Positions 1-12,299 of a stretch of DNA of 64,000 bases are shown here, piece after piece. The position numbers and the translations under genes are program-made. Under the pieces are notes generated by a model. It was not told the origin of the DNA. It made no database searches and saw only the letters and a program-made list of their open reading frames with translations. The stretch comes from Candidatus Liberibacter solanacearum CLso-ZC1 (lineage in GTDB: Bacteria > Pseudomonadota > Alphaproteobacteria > Rhizobiales > Rhizobiaceae), in NCBI RefSeq assembly GCF_000183665.1, contig NC_014774.1:1065302-1129301 (forward strand), read 5' to 3'. Numbering within the stretch: position 1 is the first letter of the stretch; each line of letters opens with the position of its first letter.

Positions 1-1327
<1,327 letters not shown>

Positions 1328-1355
1328 TTAAAAAAGAAAATATTTGTCTTATCTA

Positions 1356-4300
1356 TTATTCATTTAAATCAGGAATCTCTTCCATTTTTACAGTACTTTT
1401 TGCACGTGAATTTTCTAAGTCAATACTTAGACCCAAAGCTTGCATTTCTTTTACCAAGACATTGAAACTCTCTGGTATACCAGTTTCAAAAGAGTTGTCT
1501 CCAGAAACAATAGATTCATAAACTTTAGTACGACCTACAACATCATCAGATTTAATAGTAAGCATTTCCTGTAAAACATAGGCAGCACCATAAGCCTGCG
1601 TACACCATACTTCCATTTCTCCTAAACGCTGACCACCTCTATTAGATTTTCCTCCTAAAGGTTGCTGTGTCACAAGAGAATAACTACCAATAGAACGAGC
1701 ATGAACTTTATCAGAAACCATGTGATTAAGCTTCAACATATAAATATACCCAACGGTAACTGGTCGATCAAATGGTTCACCAGTCAGACCATCATAAAGA
1801 ATGGACTGCCCACTTTCATCCAAATCAGCCATACGAAGCATAGAATTAATAGCCTCTTCATCAGCCCCATCAAAAACAGGCGTTGAAACAGGCACACCTG
1901 ATTTCCATTGTTCTGCCAAACGTAGTACAGACGCATCATCATAATCTGATATTTTCTCAGCATGAGGACCAGTCCCTATAATCTTCTCTAAAAAACTACG
2001 TAATGGCGCTATATCACCATTGGCCTTATAATCATTAATAATACTCTTAATCTTCTTACCAAGACCAACACATGCCCACCCAAGATGAGTCTCAAAAATT
2101 TGTCCAACATTCATACGAGAAGGAACACCTAGTGGATTAAGAACGATATCAACAGGAGTACCATCTTCAAGAAAAGGCATATCTTCACAAGGAAGTATCC
2201 GAGAAACAATTCCTTTGTTACCATGACGTCCAGCCATCTTATCTCCTGACTGAATTGAACGCTTCATAGCAACAAAAACTTTAACTACTCTTAAAACTCC
2301 TGGGGACATATCATCCCCCCATTGTATCTTTTCAATCTTATTCTTAAAACGACTCTCAAGAACAGATTTAGAATGTTCATATTGAGCTCTTAAAGATTCA
2401 ATGTTCCGCTGCACTTTCTCATCTTGCACAGCAAACTGCCACCATTGAGATCGCTGATATCCAGATATCAAATCACTAGAAAGAACAGAAGATTTCTTAA
2501 AGCCTTTAGGTCCGGAAATCGCTGTTTGACTGCATAAAATTTCCTTTAAACGACTATAAATATTCCGATCTAAAATTGCTTGTTCATCATCTCGATCTCG
2601 TGCAAGAAGCTCGATTTGTTCTCGTTCAACAGACAAAGAACGCTCATTTTTATCAATACCATGGCGGTTAAAAATACGAACTTCAACAACTGTACCAGAA
2701 ACTCCAGAAGGAACACGCAACGATGTATCACGAACGTCTACAGCTTTTTCACCAAAAATAGCACGTAAAAGTTTTTCTTCGGGGGTCATGGGGCTGTCAC
2801 CCTTAGGAGTAATTTTACCTACTAAAATATCACCGGGATTAACCTCAGCTCCAACACAAATAACTCCACACTCATCAATATTCTTCAATCCCTCTTCCGA
2901 GACATTAGGTATATCACGAGTTATTTCTTCTGGTCCTAACTTAGTATCACGCGCCATAACCTCAAATTCCTCTATATGAATAGAGGTAAAAACATCTTCC
3001 GAAACCATACGCTCAGATATCAACATTGAGTCTTCAAAGTTGTATCCGTGCCAAGGCATGAAGGCAACGAGCATATTACGACCAAGCGCCAAATCCCCTA
3101 AATCTGTAGATGGACCATCCGCTATAATATCATTTCTACGAACTTCATCACCAACCTTTACTAATGGACGCTGATTAACACAAGTATTTTGATTGGAACG
3201 CTGAAATTTCATTAAACGATAAATATCAACCCCTGAAGCAGAAGGATTTAAATCTTCTTCCACCACACGAATGACTATACGTATTGCATCAACTTGCTCT
3301 ACTATTCCAGCACGCTTCGCAACAATAGCAGCCCCTGAACTTTTGGCAACGACAGATTCCATACCAGTCCCAACAAAAGGAGCTTCGGCCTTCAATAATG
3401 GAACAGCTTGACGCTGCATATTACAACCCATAAGAACACGGTTTGAATCATCATTTTCTAAGAAAGGAATAAGAGATGCTGCAATAGAAACCACTTGTTT
3501 TGGAGAAGTGTCCATAAAATTTATATTTTCTCGAGGAACAAGAACTTCTTCTCCTGCACAACGACAAAAAACTAATTCTTCCGCAAACGAGCCATCCTCT
3601 TTAAGAGAAGCATTAGACTGAGCAATATAACGATTTTCTTCTTCTATAGCAGAAAGATATACTATCTCATTTGTAACCTTACCATCACAAACTTTACGAT
3701 ATGGAGTTTCAATGAATCCATATGCGTTAACACGCGCAAAAGATGTAAGAGAACTCACCAAACCTATGTTATGGCCTTCTGAGGTCTCTGCAGGACAAAT
3801 ACGACCGTAATGCGTTGGATGGACATCACGCATTTCAACCCCTGCCCTCGCTCTTGCCACACCCCCTTGCCCTAGAGCAGATAAACGACGCGTATGTGTA
3901 ATACGCGAAAGCGAGTTAACATGTTCTTCAAGTTGAGAAAGCTGCGAGGAACAGAAAAATTCACGAACAGCAGATACTACAGGCTTAGCATTAATGAGAT
4001 CCTGTGGCATAACAGAATCAATATCAACTGATGAAATGCGTTCCTTAATAGAACGTTCCATACGCAATAGTCCAAGACGATATTGATTTTTCAACATCTC
4101 ACCGACAGAACGTACTCGACGATTTCCTAAATTATCAATATCATCAATCTTCCCCTTACCATCACGCAGATCAACTAAGATTTTGATAATAGCTATCACA
4201 TCTTCTTTTCTGACATGACGCACAGTATCAGGAACATCAAGATTAAGACGCATATTCATCTTAACGCGACCAACCGCAGAAAGATCATACTTATCAGGGT

Positions 4301-5504
4301 CAAAGAAAAGGAAATTAAACATCGATTCTGCAGCCGAAACAGTTGGCACATCACCTGGACGCATAACACGATAAATATCCAGAAGTGCATCTTTGTAATC
4401 TTTGTTTTTATCCAATACTAATGTATTACGCACATAAGCATTAGAATCAATAGAATCGACATGGAGAACAGGTATATCCTCAATTCCACAAGATACAATT
4501 GCCGCTAGAGTAGGTTCATCAATTGCATCACCAGCTTCAAGGTATATCTCCCCTGTTGTTTCATTGACAATATCTTCTGCTACATAAGATCCATACAAAT
4601 AATCTGAAGTAACCCCTAAAAAACCTACCCCTTTTTCTTTAAGATTTTTGAGCAAGTTCGCAGTAAACCTTTTCCCGCTTTCAATAACTCGCTCACCCGT
4701 ATCAACATCAATCAAACTAGAAGATACTTTTGAACCAACAATCAAATCGGCACAACTCAATGGAAAGCACCAATATTCGCCCTTTTTTACATAAACAATT
4801 TTGGAATAAAACGTAGATAAAATATCCTCAGAATTCATACCCAAAGCCATTAAAAAAGACGTCACAGGAACTTTACGACGCCTATCTATACGCACATGGA
4901 TAATATCCTTGGAATCAAATTCTATGTCCATCCATAGCCCTTGATCAGGAATAATACGACAAGCATACAATAGCTTTCCTGATAAACTGGCCCTCCCTTT
5001 ATCATGATCAAAAAGTATGCCTGGAGAACGATGTAACTGAGAAACAACTATACGCTGAGTACCATTAATAACAAAAGTTCCATCTTTAGTCATAAGTGGA
5101 ACATCGCCCATATAGATACTTTGTTCCTTTATATCTTTGATAGATTTTGCACCAGTAAATTCATCAATATCAAAAACAATCAAACGCAAAATAATCTTTA
5201 AAGGAGCAGCATACGTCAAATCACGCCGCAAGCAATCATCCACATCAAATTTTGGGGAGTCAAATTCATAAGACTCAAATTCAAGCATCGCAGCCCCAGA
5301 AAAAGCCGTAATAGGAAAAACAGACTTAAATGCGGCCTGTAAACCCTCATTAGGACGTTCCTCAGGAGAACTATTCATCATCAAAAACTGATCATAGGAT
5401 GCCCTCTGAACTTCAATAAGATCAGGTATGTCAATTATCTCAGGAATCTTTCCAAAAAATTTGCGCGCACGCCCGAGACCATTGAACACAACGTCCTTAG
5501 CCAT
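1356..5504 (-). CDS. rpoB: RNA polymerase beta subunit
   Basis: Beta subunit of RNA polymerase, 1382 aa, close to the usual alphaproteobacterial length. Conserved blocks are in order: [16 protein letters not shown] (~545), [19 protein letters not shown] (~700), [10 protein letters not shown] (~895), [12 protein letters not shown] (~1090) and the [10 protein letters not shown] region near the C-terminus. The rifampicin-cluster region (~510-540) is clearly non-canonical: [18 protein letters not shown] where most bacteria have SQLSQFMDQNNPLSEITH, and further on [13 protein letters not shown] for CPIETPEGPNIGL. The rest of the protein is conventional, so this is local divergence, not decay. It lies in the ribosomal-protein/RNA polymerase cluster between rplL and rpoC. 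Confidence 0.98.
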   Translation of the reverse strand: MAKDVVFNGLGRARKFFGKIPEIIDIPDLIEVQRASYDQFLMMNSSPEERPNEGLQAAFKSVFPITAFSGAAMLEFESYEFDSPKFDVDDCLRRDLTYAAPLKIILRLIVFDIDEFTGAKSIKDIKEQSIYMGDVPLMTKDGTFVINGTQRIVVSQLHRSPGILFDHDKGRASLSGKLLYACRIIPDQGLWMDIEFDSKDIIHVRIDRRRKVPVTSFLMALGMNSEDILSTFYSKIVYVKKGEYWCFPLSCADLIVGSKVSSSLIDVDTGERVIESGKRFTANLLKNLKEKGVGFLGVTSDYLYGSYVAEDIVNETTGEIYLEAGDAIDEPTLAAIVSCGIEDIPVLHVDSIDSNAYVRNTLVLDKNKDYKDALLDIYRVMRPGDVPTVSAAESMFNFLFFDPDKYDLSAVGRVKMNMRLNLDVPDTVRHVRKEDVIAIIKILVDLRDGKGKIDDIDNLGNRRVRSVGEMLKNQYRLGLLRMERSIKERISSVDIDSVMPQDLINAKPVVSAVREFFCSSQLSQLEEHVNSLSRITHTRRLSALGQGGVARARAGVEMRDVHPTHYGRICPAETSEGHNIGLVSSLTSFARVNAYGFIETPYRKVCDGKVTNEIVYLSAIEEENRYIAQSNASLKEDGSFAEELVFCRCAGEEVLVPRENINFMDTSPKQVVSIAASLIPFLENDDSNRVLMGCNMQRQAVPLLKAEAPFVGTGMESVVAKSSGAAIVAKRAGIVEQVDAIRIVIRVVEEDLNPSASGVDIYRLMKFQRSNQNTCVNQRPLVKVGDEVRRNDIIADGPSTDLGDLALGRNMLVAFMPWHGYNFEDSMLISERMVSEDVFTSIHIEEFEVMARDTKLGPEEITRDIPNVSEEGLKNIDECGVICVGAEVNPGDILVGKITPKGDSPMTPEEKLLRAIFGEKAVDVRDTSLRVPSGVSGTVVEVRIFNRHGIDKNERSLSVEREQIELLARDRDDEQAILDRNIYSRLKEILCSQTAISGPKGFKKSSVLSSDLISGYQRSQWWQFAVQDEKVQRNIESLRAQYEHSKSVLESRFKNKIEKIQWGDDMSPGVLRVVKVFVAMKRSIQSGDKMAGRHGNKGIVSRILPCEDMPFLEDGTPVDIVLNPLGVPSRMNVGQIFETHLGWACVGLGKKIKSIINDYKANGDIAPLRSFLEKIIGTGPHAEKISDYDDASVLRLAEQWKSGVPVSTPVFDGADEEAINSMLRMADLDESGQSILYDGLTGEPFDRPVTVGYIYMLKLNHMVSDKVHARSIGSYSLVTQQPLGGKSNRGGQRLGEMEVWCTQAYGAAYVLQEMLTIKSDDVVGRTKVYESIVSGDNSFETGIPESFNVLVKEMQALGLSIDLENSRAKSTVKMEEIPDLNE

Positions 5505-5612
5505 CGTTTCTCCTCATAATAAACTCATGATAAACTGCATAATAGGAAAAAATAGATACTTCCTTAAAAACGAAATCCCTTGAAAGACAAAAGATCTTAA
5601 AGTGTCAATCAA

Positions 5613-5987
5613 CTAACGTATATCTATCGTTGCACCAGCAGCTTCAAGCTTTTTCTTTATTTCTTCAGCATCTCCCTTAGAAACGCCTCCTTTTAAGCTC
5701 TTTGGAGAACTTTCCACAAGCTCTTTGGCTTCTTTGAGACCTAAACTAGTGATTGCACGTACTTCCTTAATAACATTGATTTTGCTCGTAGCATTAAAAC
5801 CTGTTAACACAACATCAAATTCAGTCTTTTCAGCAACAGCAACACTTTCTGTTGCTGCGGAAGCCGATACAGCAGCAGGAGCAGAGGCAGAAACACCCCA
5901 TTTTTCTTCTAATTTCTTCGAAAGCTCTGCAGCTTGAATAAGAGTAAGAGACGACAATTGTTCAACAATTGATTCAATATTGGACAT
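5613..5987 (-). CDS. rplL: 50S ribosomal protein L7/L12
   Basis: Ribosomal stalk protein L7/L12, which recruits translation GTPases to the ribosome. 124 aa when started at the ATG at 5987 ([12 protein letters not shown]). An in-frame ATG three codons upstream (5996) sits almost on top of the AGGAA ribosome-binding site, while the chosen ATG lies 9 nt from it. Seen: N-terminal dimerisation domain, Ala/Ser-rich hinge (~37-52), and a C-terminal domain with [20 protein letters not shown] and the [21 protein letters not shown] helix. It directly follows rplJ (47 nt gap), as is usual. Confidence 0.97.
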   Translation of the reverse strand: MSNIESIVEQLSSLTLIQAAELSKKLEEKWGVSASAPAAVSASAATESVAVAEKTEFDVVLTGFNATSKINVIKEVRAITSLGLKEAKELVESSPKSLKGGVSKGDAEEIKKKLEAAGATIDIR

Positions 5988-6034
5988 ATTACACATTTCC
6001 TTTTTTTATTTTAGTTTTTTTACAATTAACAGAA

Positions 6035-6556
6035 CTAATCTTGCCGATTCTTCTCCTCAAAAGCAGAAAGAACACGAACAATATGATTCTGAGGTGTTTC
6101 AAGAAGCATAACCAATCTAGTTGCAGTGGACTGAATAGCACTTAAAATACCAGAGCGAATTTCCTCAATATTTGGCAAGGAAGCAATTTTCTTGATTGAA
6201 TCTTGGGTAAGCATATCTTTTTCCAAAATTCCACCAAGAATCTCAAATTGACTGTTATCATTAGCAAAACCAACTGAAATCTTAGAGGCAATAACAGGAT
6301 CAACAGAATATACTATCAATGACTGCCCAACAAAAAGATCAGCAAAATCTACAACAAATCCCAAATCACGAATGGCAATTTTAACGAGAGTGTTTTTTGC
6401 AATTCTCACTCCTCCTCCAGCTTCTCGCAATCTTGCCCGAAGATCTTTCATCTGCGCAACATTAAGCCCCTTATAGTCAGCGACAACGATTGAGCTAGAA
6501 GAAGAAAAAATATCACTTAACTCAGAAATTTCTACGCTCTTTTCTTGATTATTCAA
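6035..6556 (-). CDS. rplJ: 50S ribosomal protein L10
   Basis: L10 anchors L7/L12 dimers to 23S rRNA and is the usual autoregulator of the rplJL unit. 173 aa, normal length. Seen: VADYKGLNVAQMKDLRARLR, RIAKNTLVKIA and a C-terminal helix that binds L12. The start is a TTG at 6556. A GGAG Shine-Dalgarno lies 7 nt before it, and the nearby ATG (10 nt upstream) is out of frame and hits a stop after four codons. A rare start codon may help tune the L10:L12 ratio (inference). Confidence 0.96.
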   Translation of the reverse strand: MNNQEKSVEISELSDIFSSSSSIVVADYKGLNVAQMKDLRARLREAGGGVRIAKNTLVKIAIRDLGFVVDFADLFVGQSLIVYSVDPVIASKISVGFANDNSQFEILGGILEKDMLTQDSIKKIASLPNIEEIRSGILSAIQSTATRLVMLLETPQNHIVRVLSAFEEKNRQD

Positions 6557-6739
6557 CTTTCATCTCCAGATGACAAATATACCTAAATACTAAATATTCT
6601 GTCCACACCCATATAAGGACAAATCTACCGTACTAAAATCTCATTCTCAAAGAAAGAGATAACAGTCTCCCAACAACTCCCCTTAAAAACAACAAATGAC
6701 AATAAAAAGGGAATCTAGAAAAAAAACCCAAAAAGAGTA
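6557..6739 (-). promoter_or_regulatory. rplJL leader (possible L10 autoregulatory leader and/or promoter)
   Basis: A 183-nt spacer between rplA and rplJ, much longer than the other gaps in this cluster. In many bacteria this position holds the mRNA leader bound by L10(L12)4. On the minus strand I can pair TGTCC with GGACA (loop TTATATGGGTGT), and a weaker TCTC/GAGA pairing just before it. A GGGTTTTTTTT run follows rplA and could aid partial termination. Assignment rests on position and these short pairings, not on a recognised consensus. Confidence 0.35.
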
Positions 6740-7438
6740 TTAAACAGAGAGAACAGAATGGTCAACCTTTATCCCACACCCCATAGTCGATGATAAGGTA
6801 ATACGCTTTATATAGTGACCTTTTGAAACAGGAGGCTTTGCCTTTATAACAGCACTGACAAAAGCCAAAACGTTTTCTTCTATTTTTTTATTATCAAAAG
6901 AAGCTTTACCTACTATCCCATGAACGATCCCTGCCTTTTCAGATCGAAAATCAACAGCACCCTTCTTATATTTCCGAACAGTAGTAGCAACATCTGTTGT
7001 CACAGTACCAAGCTTTAGATTAGGCATAATACCACGAGGCCCTAGAAGCCTACCTAATTGTCCAACTAAAGGCATCATATCAGGGGTAGCAATACAACAA
7101 TCAAATTCTATTTTTCCACCCTTAACGATTTCGAAAAGATCTTCTCCCCCGACAATATCAGCACCTGCTTCTCTAGCTTTATCAGCCTCAGCAGATTTGG
7201 CAAAAACAGCTACACGAACATTGACACCCGTACCGTTAGGCATAGAAACAACACCTCGAACCATTTGATTAGCATGACGAGGGTCAACGCCTAAATTCAT
7301 TGCTATTTCAATGGTTTCATCAAACTTAGCTACAGCACGCTCTTTGAGCATATCCACAGCATCACTTAATCCGTATAATACTGAAAAATCAATTCCTTTA
7401 GAAATCCGCTGCATACGTTTTGAAATTTTAGACACCAT
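6740..7438 (-). CDS. rplA: 50S ribosomal protein L1
   Basis: L1 binds 23S rRNA at the exit-site stalk and in many bacteria represses its own operon. 232 aa, typical. Seen: [48 protein letters not shown] and [14 protein letters not shown], all family hallmarks. The ATG at 7438 abuts the TAG stop of rplK, so the two are translationally linked. Confidence 0.97.
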   Translation of the reverse strand: MVSKISKRMQRISKGIDFSVLYGLSDAVDMLKERAVAKFDETIEIAMNLGVDPRHANQMVRGVVSMPNGTGVNVRVAVFAKSAEADKAREAGADIVGGEDLFEIVKGGKIEFDCCIATPDMMPLVGQLGRLLGPRGIMPNLKLGTVTTDVATTVRKYKKGAVDFRSEKAGIVHGIVGKASFDNKKIEENVLAFVSAVIKAKPPVSKGHYIKRITLSSTMGCGIKVDHSVLSV

Positions 7439-7867
7439 CTAATCCACCACACCTATACCCATTGAAGAAGCCGAACCTTCTAGCATACTCATAGCCTGCT
7501 CAATACTAAAAGCACCCATATCCTGCATTTTTATCTCTGCAATTTTCCTAATCTTTTCCCGAGAAATAGTACCGCTAATTTCTTTGCCGGGAAGGCTAGA
7601 ACCTGATTTAATCCCTGCCCCTTCTTTAAGGAAAAAACTCACAGGTGGATTAGACAGCTTAAAAACAAAAGACTTATCTTTATAGATAGTTACAGTAGTC
7701 GGGATGGGATCACCTTTTCTCATATGCTCTGTTGCCGCATTGAATTGCCTACAAAAATCCATAATATTAGCACCAGCCTGCCCAATAACAGGACCTACTG
7801 GCGGCGAAGGATTTGCAGAACCCGCCCCTATCTGTAATTTAACCTGACGAAAAACCACTTTTGCCAT
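7439..7867 (-). CDS. rplK: 50S ribosomal protein L11
   Basis: L11 forms the GTPase-associated centre with 23S rRNA and helps in factor binding. Starting at the ATG at 7867 (MAKVVFRQVK) gives 142 aa, the standard length; the reading frame stays open nine codons upstream to a TTG, but family length and an AAAGG site 6 nt from the ATG favour the shorter form. Seen: proline-rich N-terminal domain (GSANPSPPVGPVIGQAG, FCRQFNAAT) and C-terminal rRNA-binding domain (GTISREKIRKIAEIKMQDM). Its stop touches the rplA start. Confidence 0.97.
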   Translation of the reverse strand: MAKVVFRQVKLQIGAGSANPSPPVGPVIGQAGANIMDFCRQFNAATEHMRKGDPIPTTVTIYKDKSFVFKLSNPPVSFFLKEGAGIKSGSSLPGKEISGTISREKIRKIAEIKMQDMGAFSIEQAMSMLEGSASSMGIGVVD

Positions 7868-7994
7868 TTCCAGCCTTTCCCAAAACAACAACAAACCTAA
7901 TACTTACAAAACAACCAAAAAGAAAAATATTTATACCTGAAAAACTTCTAAAGCAAGCATAAAAACCATTTACATAACATCAAAACTTACAAGA

Positions 7995-8528
7995 TTAAAC
8001 GATTTTCTCAACCTGACTATACGCCAATTCCACTGGAGTAGCACGACCAAAAATTGAAACCTCTACTTTAAGACGCGATTTTTCCTCATCAACATCCTTT
8101 ACAATTCCATTAAAAGAAGCGAAGGGGCCGTCAGAAACACAAATTCGTTCACCAATCTCAAAAATAATGGTAGAAACAGGCTTATGAACAGACGCTTCAA
8201 TCTGACCCATAATATGCTCAATTTCAGAATCTGATACTGGAGATGGGTTTTTACCAGAACCAAGAAAACCCATAACTTTTGGCGTATTCCTGATGGTATG
8301 ATATACTTCATCAGTCATAACTGCCTTAAGCAATACATAGCCAGGAAAAAATCTACGTTCAGAATTAACCTTACGTCCCCTACGAACACTAACCACTTTC
8401 TCAGAAGGAACGGTTATTTCTGTTACCAAATTATCTAGGCCAGCTCTATTTAATCTCCCAAGCATTGATTCAACTGTCTTTTTCTCACAGTTAGAATAAA
8501 CTTGTACTATGTACCAATGAGACGTCAT
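7995..8528 (-). CDS. nusG: Transcription termination/antitermination protein NusG
   Basis: NusG binds the RNA polymerase clamp, suppresses pausing and links polymerase to Rho or ribosomes. 177 aa from the ATG at 8528 (MTSHWYIVQVYSNCEKK), preceded by AGGTG 5 nt upstream; an in-frame TTG at 8543 is less likely. Seen: N-terminal NGN domain with RRFFPGYVLLKAVM and IRNTPKVMGFLG, then a KOW domain (GERICVSDGPFASFNGIVKD). The secE stop lies just upstream, the standard secE-nusG pair. Confidence 0.97.
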   Translation of the reverse strand: MTSHWYIVQVYSNCEKKTVESMLGRLNRAGLDNLVTEITVPSEKVVSVRRGRKVNSERRFFPGYVLLKAVMTDEVYHTIRNTPKVMGFLGSGKNPSPVSDSEIEHIMGQIEASVHKPVSTIIFEIGERICVSDGPFASFNGIVKDVDEEKSRLKVEVSIFGRATPVELAYSQVEKIV

Positions 8529-8543
8529 CTTATCACCTAACAA

Positions 8544-8801
8544 TTAGTCACCGATATTCAAAAGAAAATGCATGAACCATCCTATCAACTGATCAATTGC
8601 TAATAAAAACATCGAAGATATGGACAACATAATTATTACAACGACAACTGAGATCAAAACCTCATTGCGAGATGGCCAAAATATCCTCTTAAACTCAACC
8701 TTAACCTGCTTAAAAAAATTTACTATACTCAAACCATTAACTCTCACCAAAGAAAGAACACCATACCATACTTGTAGAACATGCCTTGATATATAAAGCA
8801 A
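8544..8801 (-). CDS. secE: Preprotein translocase subunit SecE
   Basis: SecE is the small clamp subunit of the SecYEG translocon in the inner membrane. The open frame gives 85 aa from the ATG at 8801. Seen: NFFKQVKVEFKRIFWPSRNE, the amphipathic helix of SecE, then one transmembrane segment (LISVVVVIIMLSISSMFLLAI). Family members of this group are about 65 aa, so translation may really start at the TTG in NGLSIVNFF, 8 nt after GGTGAGA; the 5' end is uncertain. It lies between tRNA-Trp and nusG, as in relatives. Confidence 0.9.
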   Translation of the reverse strand: MLYISRHVLQVWYGVLSLVRVNGLSIVNFFKQVKVEFKRIFWPSRNEVLISVVVVIIMLSISSMFLLAIDQLIGWFMHFLLNIGD

Positions 8802-8856
8802 GAGAAAAAATAGAGATCTATAATAGCCCTACCAAACAAACCACCATAGATCTTTC

Positions 8857-8932
<76 letters not shown>

Positions 8933-8989
8933 TTTCTCGAAATTTAAGTTTCAGCGAAGTATCCTCTTTTTAAGAAGAAAAGTCTTCTA

Positions 8990-10171
8990 TTATCCTATAA
9001 TTTTGGAAACAATCCCCGCACCAATCGTCTTTCCTCCTTCACGAATAGAAAAACGCTGATTTGCTTCCATCGCAATCGGACTAATAAGCTCTATCTCCAA
9101 AGTAACCCTATCACCAGGCATCACCGCTTTAGATTCAGGAGGCAAAATTATCTTCCCCGTAACATCCGCCGTATCCATAAAAAACTGTGGACGATAATTA
9201 CCTAAAAATCCTGTATGACGACCGCCTTCTTCTTTCTTCAGAATATAAACACTAGCTTCAAACTTAGAATACTCTTTAATAGAACCAGGAGCACAAATAA
9301 CTCTCCCCCTCTGAACATCCGCACGATCCACTCCGCGAAGCAATAAACCAACATTGTCTCCCGCTATAGCTTCATCTAACTTCTGCCGAAACATCTCCAT
9401 ATCTGTACATTTCGCTTTAAGCGTCTTGCCACCCATACCAATTATCTCAATATCAGATCCAGCCACAAGCTTACCACGCTTAACACGACCAGTCGCAACA
9501 GTCCCACGACCACCAATCGTACAAGAACTCTCCACATGCATCAAGAAAGGCTCATCCGTTAAACGCGAAGGTGTAGGAATATAATTATCAACAGCTTCCA
9601 TCAAAGCATGAATCGAATCTTCCCCCAATTCCTTATTCTCTCCGTTTAAGGCACAAAGAGCAGAACCCCTAATAACAGGAACTTCATCTCCAGGAAAATC
9701 GTAATAACTCAAAAGCTCCCTAATCTCAAGCTCAACAAGATCCAATAACTCCGGATCATCAACAGTATCAACCTTGTTCATATACACAACTATCGACGAA
9801 ATACCAACCTGACGAGCAAGAAGAATATGTTCCTTCGTTTGTGGCTTCGGACCGTCATAGGCAGAGCAAACAAGAATCGCACCATCAGCCTGCGTCGCAC
9901 CAGTAATCATATTCTTTACATAATCAGCATGACCAGGACAATCAATATGCCCATAAAATCTCTTGGCAGTCTGATAGTGAACATGCGCCGTCGAAATGGT
10001 AATACCACGAACCCTCTCCTCCGGAGCACTGTCAATCTCACCATATGCCTTCTGCTCATCACTATAATACTTCGTAATAGCCGCAGTTAGCGTCGTCTTC
10101 CCGTGATCAACGTGACCTATAGTACTAATCCCAAGACTTTCCTTGTCACGAATAAACCGTTTTTCCGCCAT
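8990..10171 (-). CDS. tuf: Elongation factor Tu
   Basis: EF-Tu delivers aminoacyl-tRNA to the ribosome as a GTPase. 393 aa, normal. Seen: G1 GHVDHGKT (residues 19-26), RGITI switch I, DCPGHADY (G3), NKVD (G4) and GSALCAL (G5), then domains 2 and 3 with [13 protein letters not shown] and [10 protein letters not shown]. Start has AGGGGA 9 nt upstream. The protein departs from the near-universal family sequence at many places: its N-terminus reads [18 protein letters not shown] where E. coli has SKEKFERTKPHVNVGTIG, and [11 protein letters not shown] replaces the usual IEDVFSISGRG. All nucleotide-binding motifs are intact, so it should be functional. Whether the genome has a second tuf copy cannot be seen here. 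Confidence 0.96.
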   Translation of the reverse strand: MAEKRFIRDKESLGISTIGHVDHGKTTLTAAITKYYSDEQKAYGEIDSAPEERVRGITISTAHVHYQTAKRFYGHIDCPGHADYVKNMITGATQADGAILVCSAYDGPKPQTKEHILLARQVGISSIVVYMNKVDTVDDPELLDLVELEIRELLSYYDFPGDEVPVIRGSALCALNGENKELGEDSIHALMEAVDNYIPTPSRLTDEPFLMHVESSCTIGGRGTVATGRVKRGKLVAGSDIEIIGMGGKTLKAKCTDMEMFRQKLDEAIAGDNVGLLLRGVDRADVQRGRVICAPGSIKEYSKFEASVYILKKEEGGRHTGFLGNYRPQFFMDTADVTGKIILPPESKAVMPGDRVTLEIELISPIAMEANQRFSIREGGKTIGAGIVSKIIG

Positions 10172-10330
10172 CTAATAAAATCCCCTCATCTCAACTCATC
10201 TTCAATAAATCTAAAACCATAATAACAGCAATCTAAACATTATGTTCGAGAAATATACTCATTACCAACATCTAAAAAGAAAATCCCAGCGCACGACCAT
10301 TTGACAATAACAAAAGTTACAGGAATGAAA

Positions 10331-10407
10331 TGGTAGCGAAGGAGGGACTTGAACCCCCGACACAAGGATTATGATTCCTCCGCTCTAACCAACTGAGCTA
10401 CTCCGCC
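10331..10407 (-). tRNA. tRNA-Met (anticodon CAT)
   Basis: A 77-nt tRNA on the minus strand: acceptor GGCGGAG with CTTCGCT, D arm AGCTCAGTTGGTTAGAGC, anticodon stem GAGGA/TCCTT with loop ATCATAA, T loop GGTTCAAGTCC, encoded CCA. The anticodon stem lacks the three G-C pairs of initiators, so elongator Met is preferred. tRNA-Ile2 (CAT read as lysidine) is the alternative, less likely from overall similarity to rhizobial tRNA-Met. Confidence 0.93.
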
Positions 10408-10574
10408 AAAAATCATCCCAACATTGTTCTTTTTATCAAGAAAAAAAGCTGCAATCAATACCAATAAAACCATTCATAGAAGTATTATACAAAAATAAAT
10501 TTTCGCATAATACCATAACATATATGCATATTACTATATATCAATCAATAGCCTCGAACTTTCTTCAATATTTC

Positions 10575-11771
10575 TTATAAAGAAGGATTTTTTTTCATTA
10601 TAGAAAATAAAGATTTTTCCACCTTGTCTGAACGTTTAGAGCAGCTAATAAATCCCCCCCCTAAAATACGGGCATCATTCGAATCTGAGCTATAAAATAC
10701 GCATGCCTGACCAGCAGCAACCCCCTCTTCACTGTTTTCAAAATCCACATACACCCCACTATCATCTCGTTTCACAAAAACAGAAACCGGATCTTGCGAA
10801 GAACGAATCTTAGCAAAACATTTGAATCCATCAACAACCACATCTTCGAAAGATCCATCACCTAACCAATTAATTTCACGTAAATAAATACGACGAACTT
10901 CCAAAGCCTCTCTTGGTCCGACAATTACTCTAGAGCCTTGTTTATCGAGATACACAACAAAAAGAGGATCACTTGCCGCTATACCAAGACCACGCCTTTG
11001 CCCTATAGTATAATTTATAATCCCATTATGACGCCCTAATACTTGTCCACTTAAATGCACAATCTCCCCTTCCAAAGATATGTCAGAGCTCAACTTCTTT
11101 ACTATATCAAAATATTTCCCTTTTTGAACAAAACAGATATCTTGACTATCTGATTTATCCGCCACTTCCAATTTCATCTCCCTCGCCAAATCTCTGACTG
11201 ATTCTTTTTTCATCTCTCCAAGGGGAAAACGTAAATCACATAACTGTTGCTGCGTAGTGGCAAACAAGAAGTAACTTTGATCTCGCTCTGAATCTACTGG
11301 GCGACACATTATGCGTCGACGTACCCCATCAGCTCCAACGTGGAAACGAGAACGTATATAATGTCCTGTTGCCAAAACATCTGCCCCCAATCGACGCATT
11401 ACAGAAAGTAAATCCAAAAATTTAACAGTTCGATTACAATCTACACATGGCAAAGGGGTTTCTCCGGCAATATATGCATTTGCAAAAGGAACAATAACAG
11501 CATTATGAAAACGCTCTTCATAATCAAAAACGTAGTGCGGAACATCAATAGCATCACAAACACGACGAGCATCATACACGTCTTGTCCCGCACAACAAGA
11601 ACCCTTTCTTTTTGATTCTTTTCCACCGTTATACAACTGCAACGTGACACCAACAACATCATACCCATCACGCTTCAAAAGAGCTGCAACAATAGAAGAA
11701 TCAACCCCTCCAGACATAGCTACAACAACACGCATATCCTTTGGATTCTTATCAAAATCTAGGCTATTCAT
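10575..11771 (-). CDS. mnmA: tRNA-specific 2-thiouridylase MnmA
   Basis: MnmA transfers sulfur to U34 of tRNA-Lys, Glu and Gln to make 2-thiouridine. 398 aa, usual length. Seen: PP-loop SGGVDSS (20-26), the CxxC-type catalytic cysteine in [20 protein letters not shown], the second catalytic cysteine in SQDICFV, and GQRRGLGI. The start ATG at 11771 has GGTGAG close upstream; a second Met at position 13 is an alternative. The next gene upstream is the broken serA. Confidence 0.96.
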   Translation of the reverse strand: MNSLDFDKNPKDMRVVVAMSGGVDSSIVAALLKRDGYDVVGVTLQLYNGGKESKRKGSCCAGQDVYDARRVCDAIDVPHYVFDYEERFHNAVIVPFANAYIAGETPLPCVDCNRTVKFLDLLSVMRRLGADVLATGHYIRSRFHVGADGVRRRIMCRPVDSERDQSYFLFATTQQQLCDLRFPLGEMKKESVRDLAREMKLEVADKSDSQDICFVQKGKYFDIVKKLSSDISLEGEIVHLSGQVLGRHNGIINYTIGQRRGLGIAASDPLFVVYLDKQGSRVIVGPREALEVRRIYLREINWLGDGSFEDVVVDGFKCFAKIRSSQDPVSVFVKRDDSGVYVDFENSEEGVAAGQACVFYSSDSNDARILGGGFISCSKRSDKVEKSLFSIMKKNPSL

Positions 11772-11839
11772 ATCTCACCAACTTCAACTTTACACCACCT
11801 CATCGTAAACGATTTTACATGCATCCTATTTATAAAAAA

Positions 11840-12299
11840 TCACTCAACATTAAATTCAAATTGTTTTATAGAACGAATTGCAGAATTAGACGACAACTCT
11901 TCTAAAATATCACTTGAAACACAACCGTCTACACAAAGCAAAGAAACAGCATCCTCTTTTAACTTACTCCGCCCAAGGTGGAAATGAGCAATATTGATTC
12001 CAGCTTTTCCCAAAACAAAACATTGCAACAAAGCCCACTATCCCAGGCACATCTTCATTGACAATGTAACTCATTGAATTTCCTATGTCTGCATCAAAAT
12101 TAATCCCTTGAATTTTAATAAATCTTGGCTTGCCATCAGAAAAAACTGTCCCTGTAACCGAATACGACGCACACGCCGTTTTCACTATCAACTCAATATA
12201 CCCATCCCATATACCACTTTTATCGCGTTTTATTGTAGAAATAATAACAGCATTTTCCTTCATGATAATAGGGGCAGAATCATATTTGATCCTCTTCAA
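11840..12299 (-). pseudogene. serA: Detached C-terminal (ACT-domain) remnant of serA
   Basis: Remnant of the C-terminal regulatory part of D-3-phosphoglycerate dehydrogenase, split over two frames. First piece (12299 to ~12020): KYDSAPIIMKENAV then the start of the ACT domain, TGTVFSDGKPRFIKIQGIN and YIVNEDVPGIVGFVAM. Second piece, in another frame (~12020 to 11840): GKAGINIAHFHLGRSKLKED to KQFEFNVE, the normal end of the protein. The break lies near AATGTTTTGTTTTGGGAAAAGC. About 95 residues of the intervening substrate-binding domain, normally between the catalytic core and NMVSAPVIAKE, are also missing. The frames could be explained by decay or, for single-base shifts only, by sequencing error; the missing domain cannot be sequencing error. 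Confidence 0.85.

Noticed and set aside
8940..8990. AGAAGA-CTTT-TCTTCT hairpin after tuf as terminator
   Set aside because: Short stem followed by TAAAAA, not a T-run; no support for a terminator.
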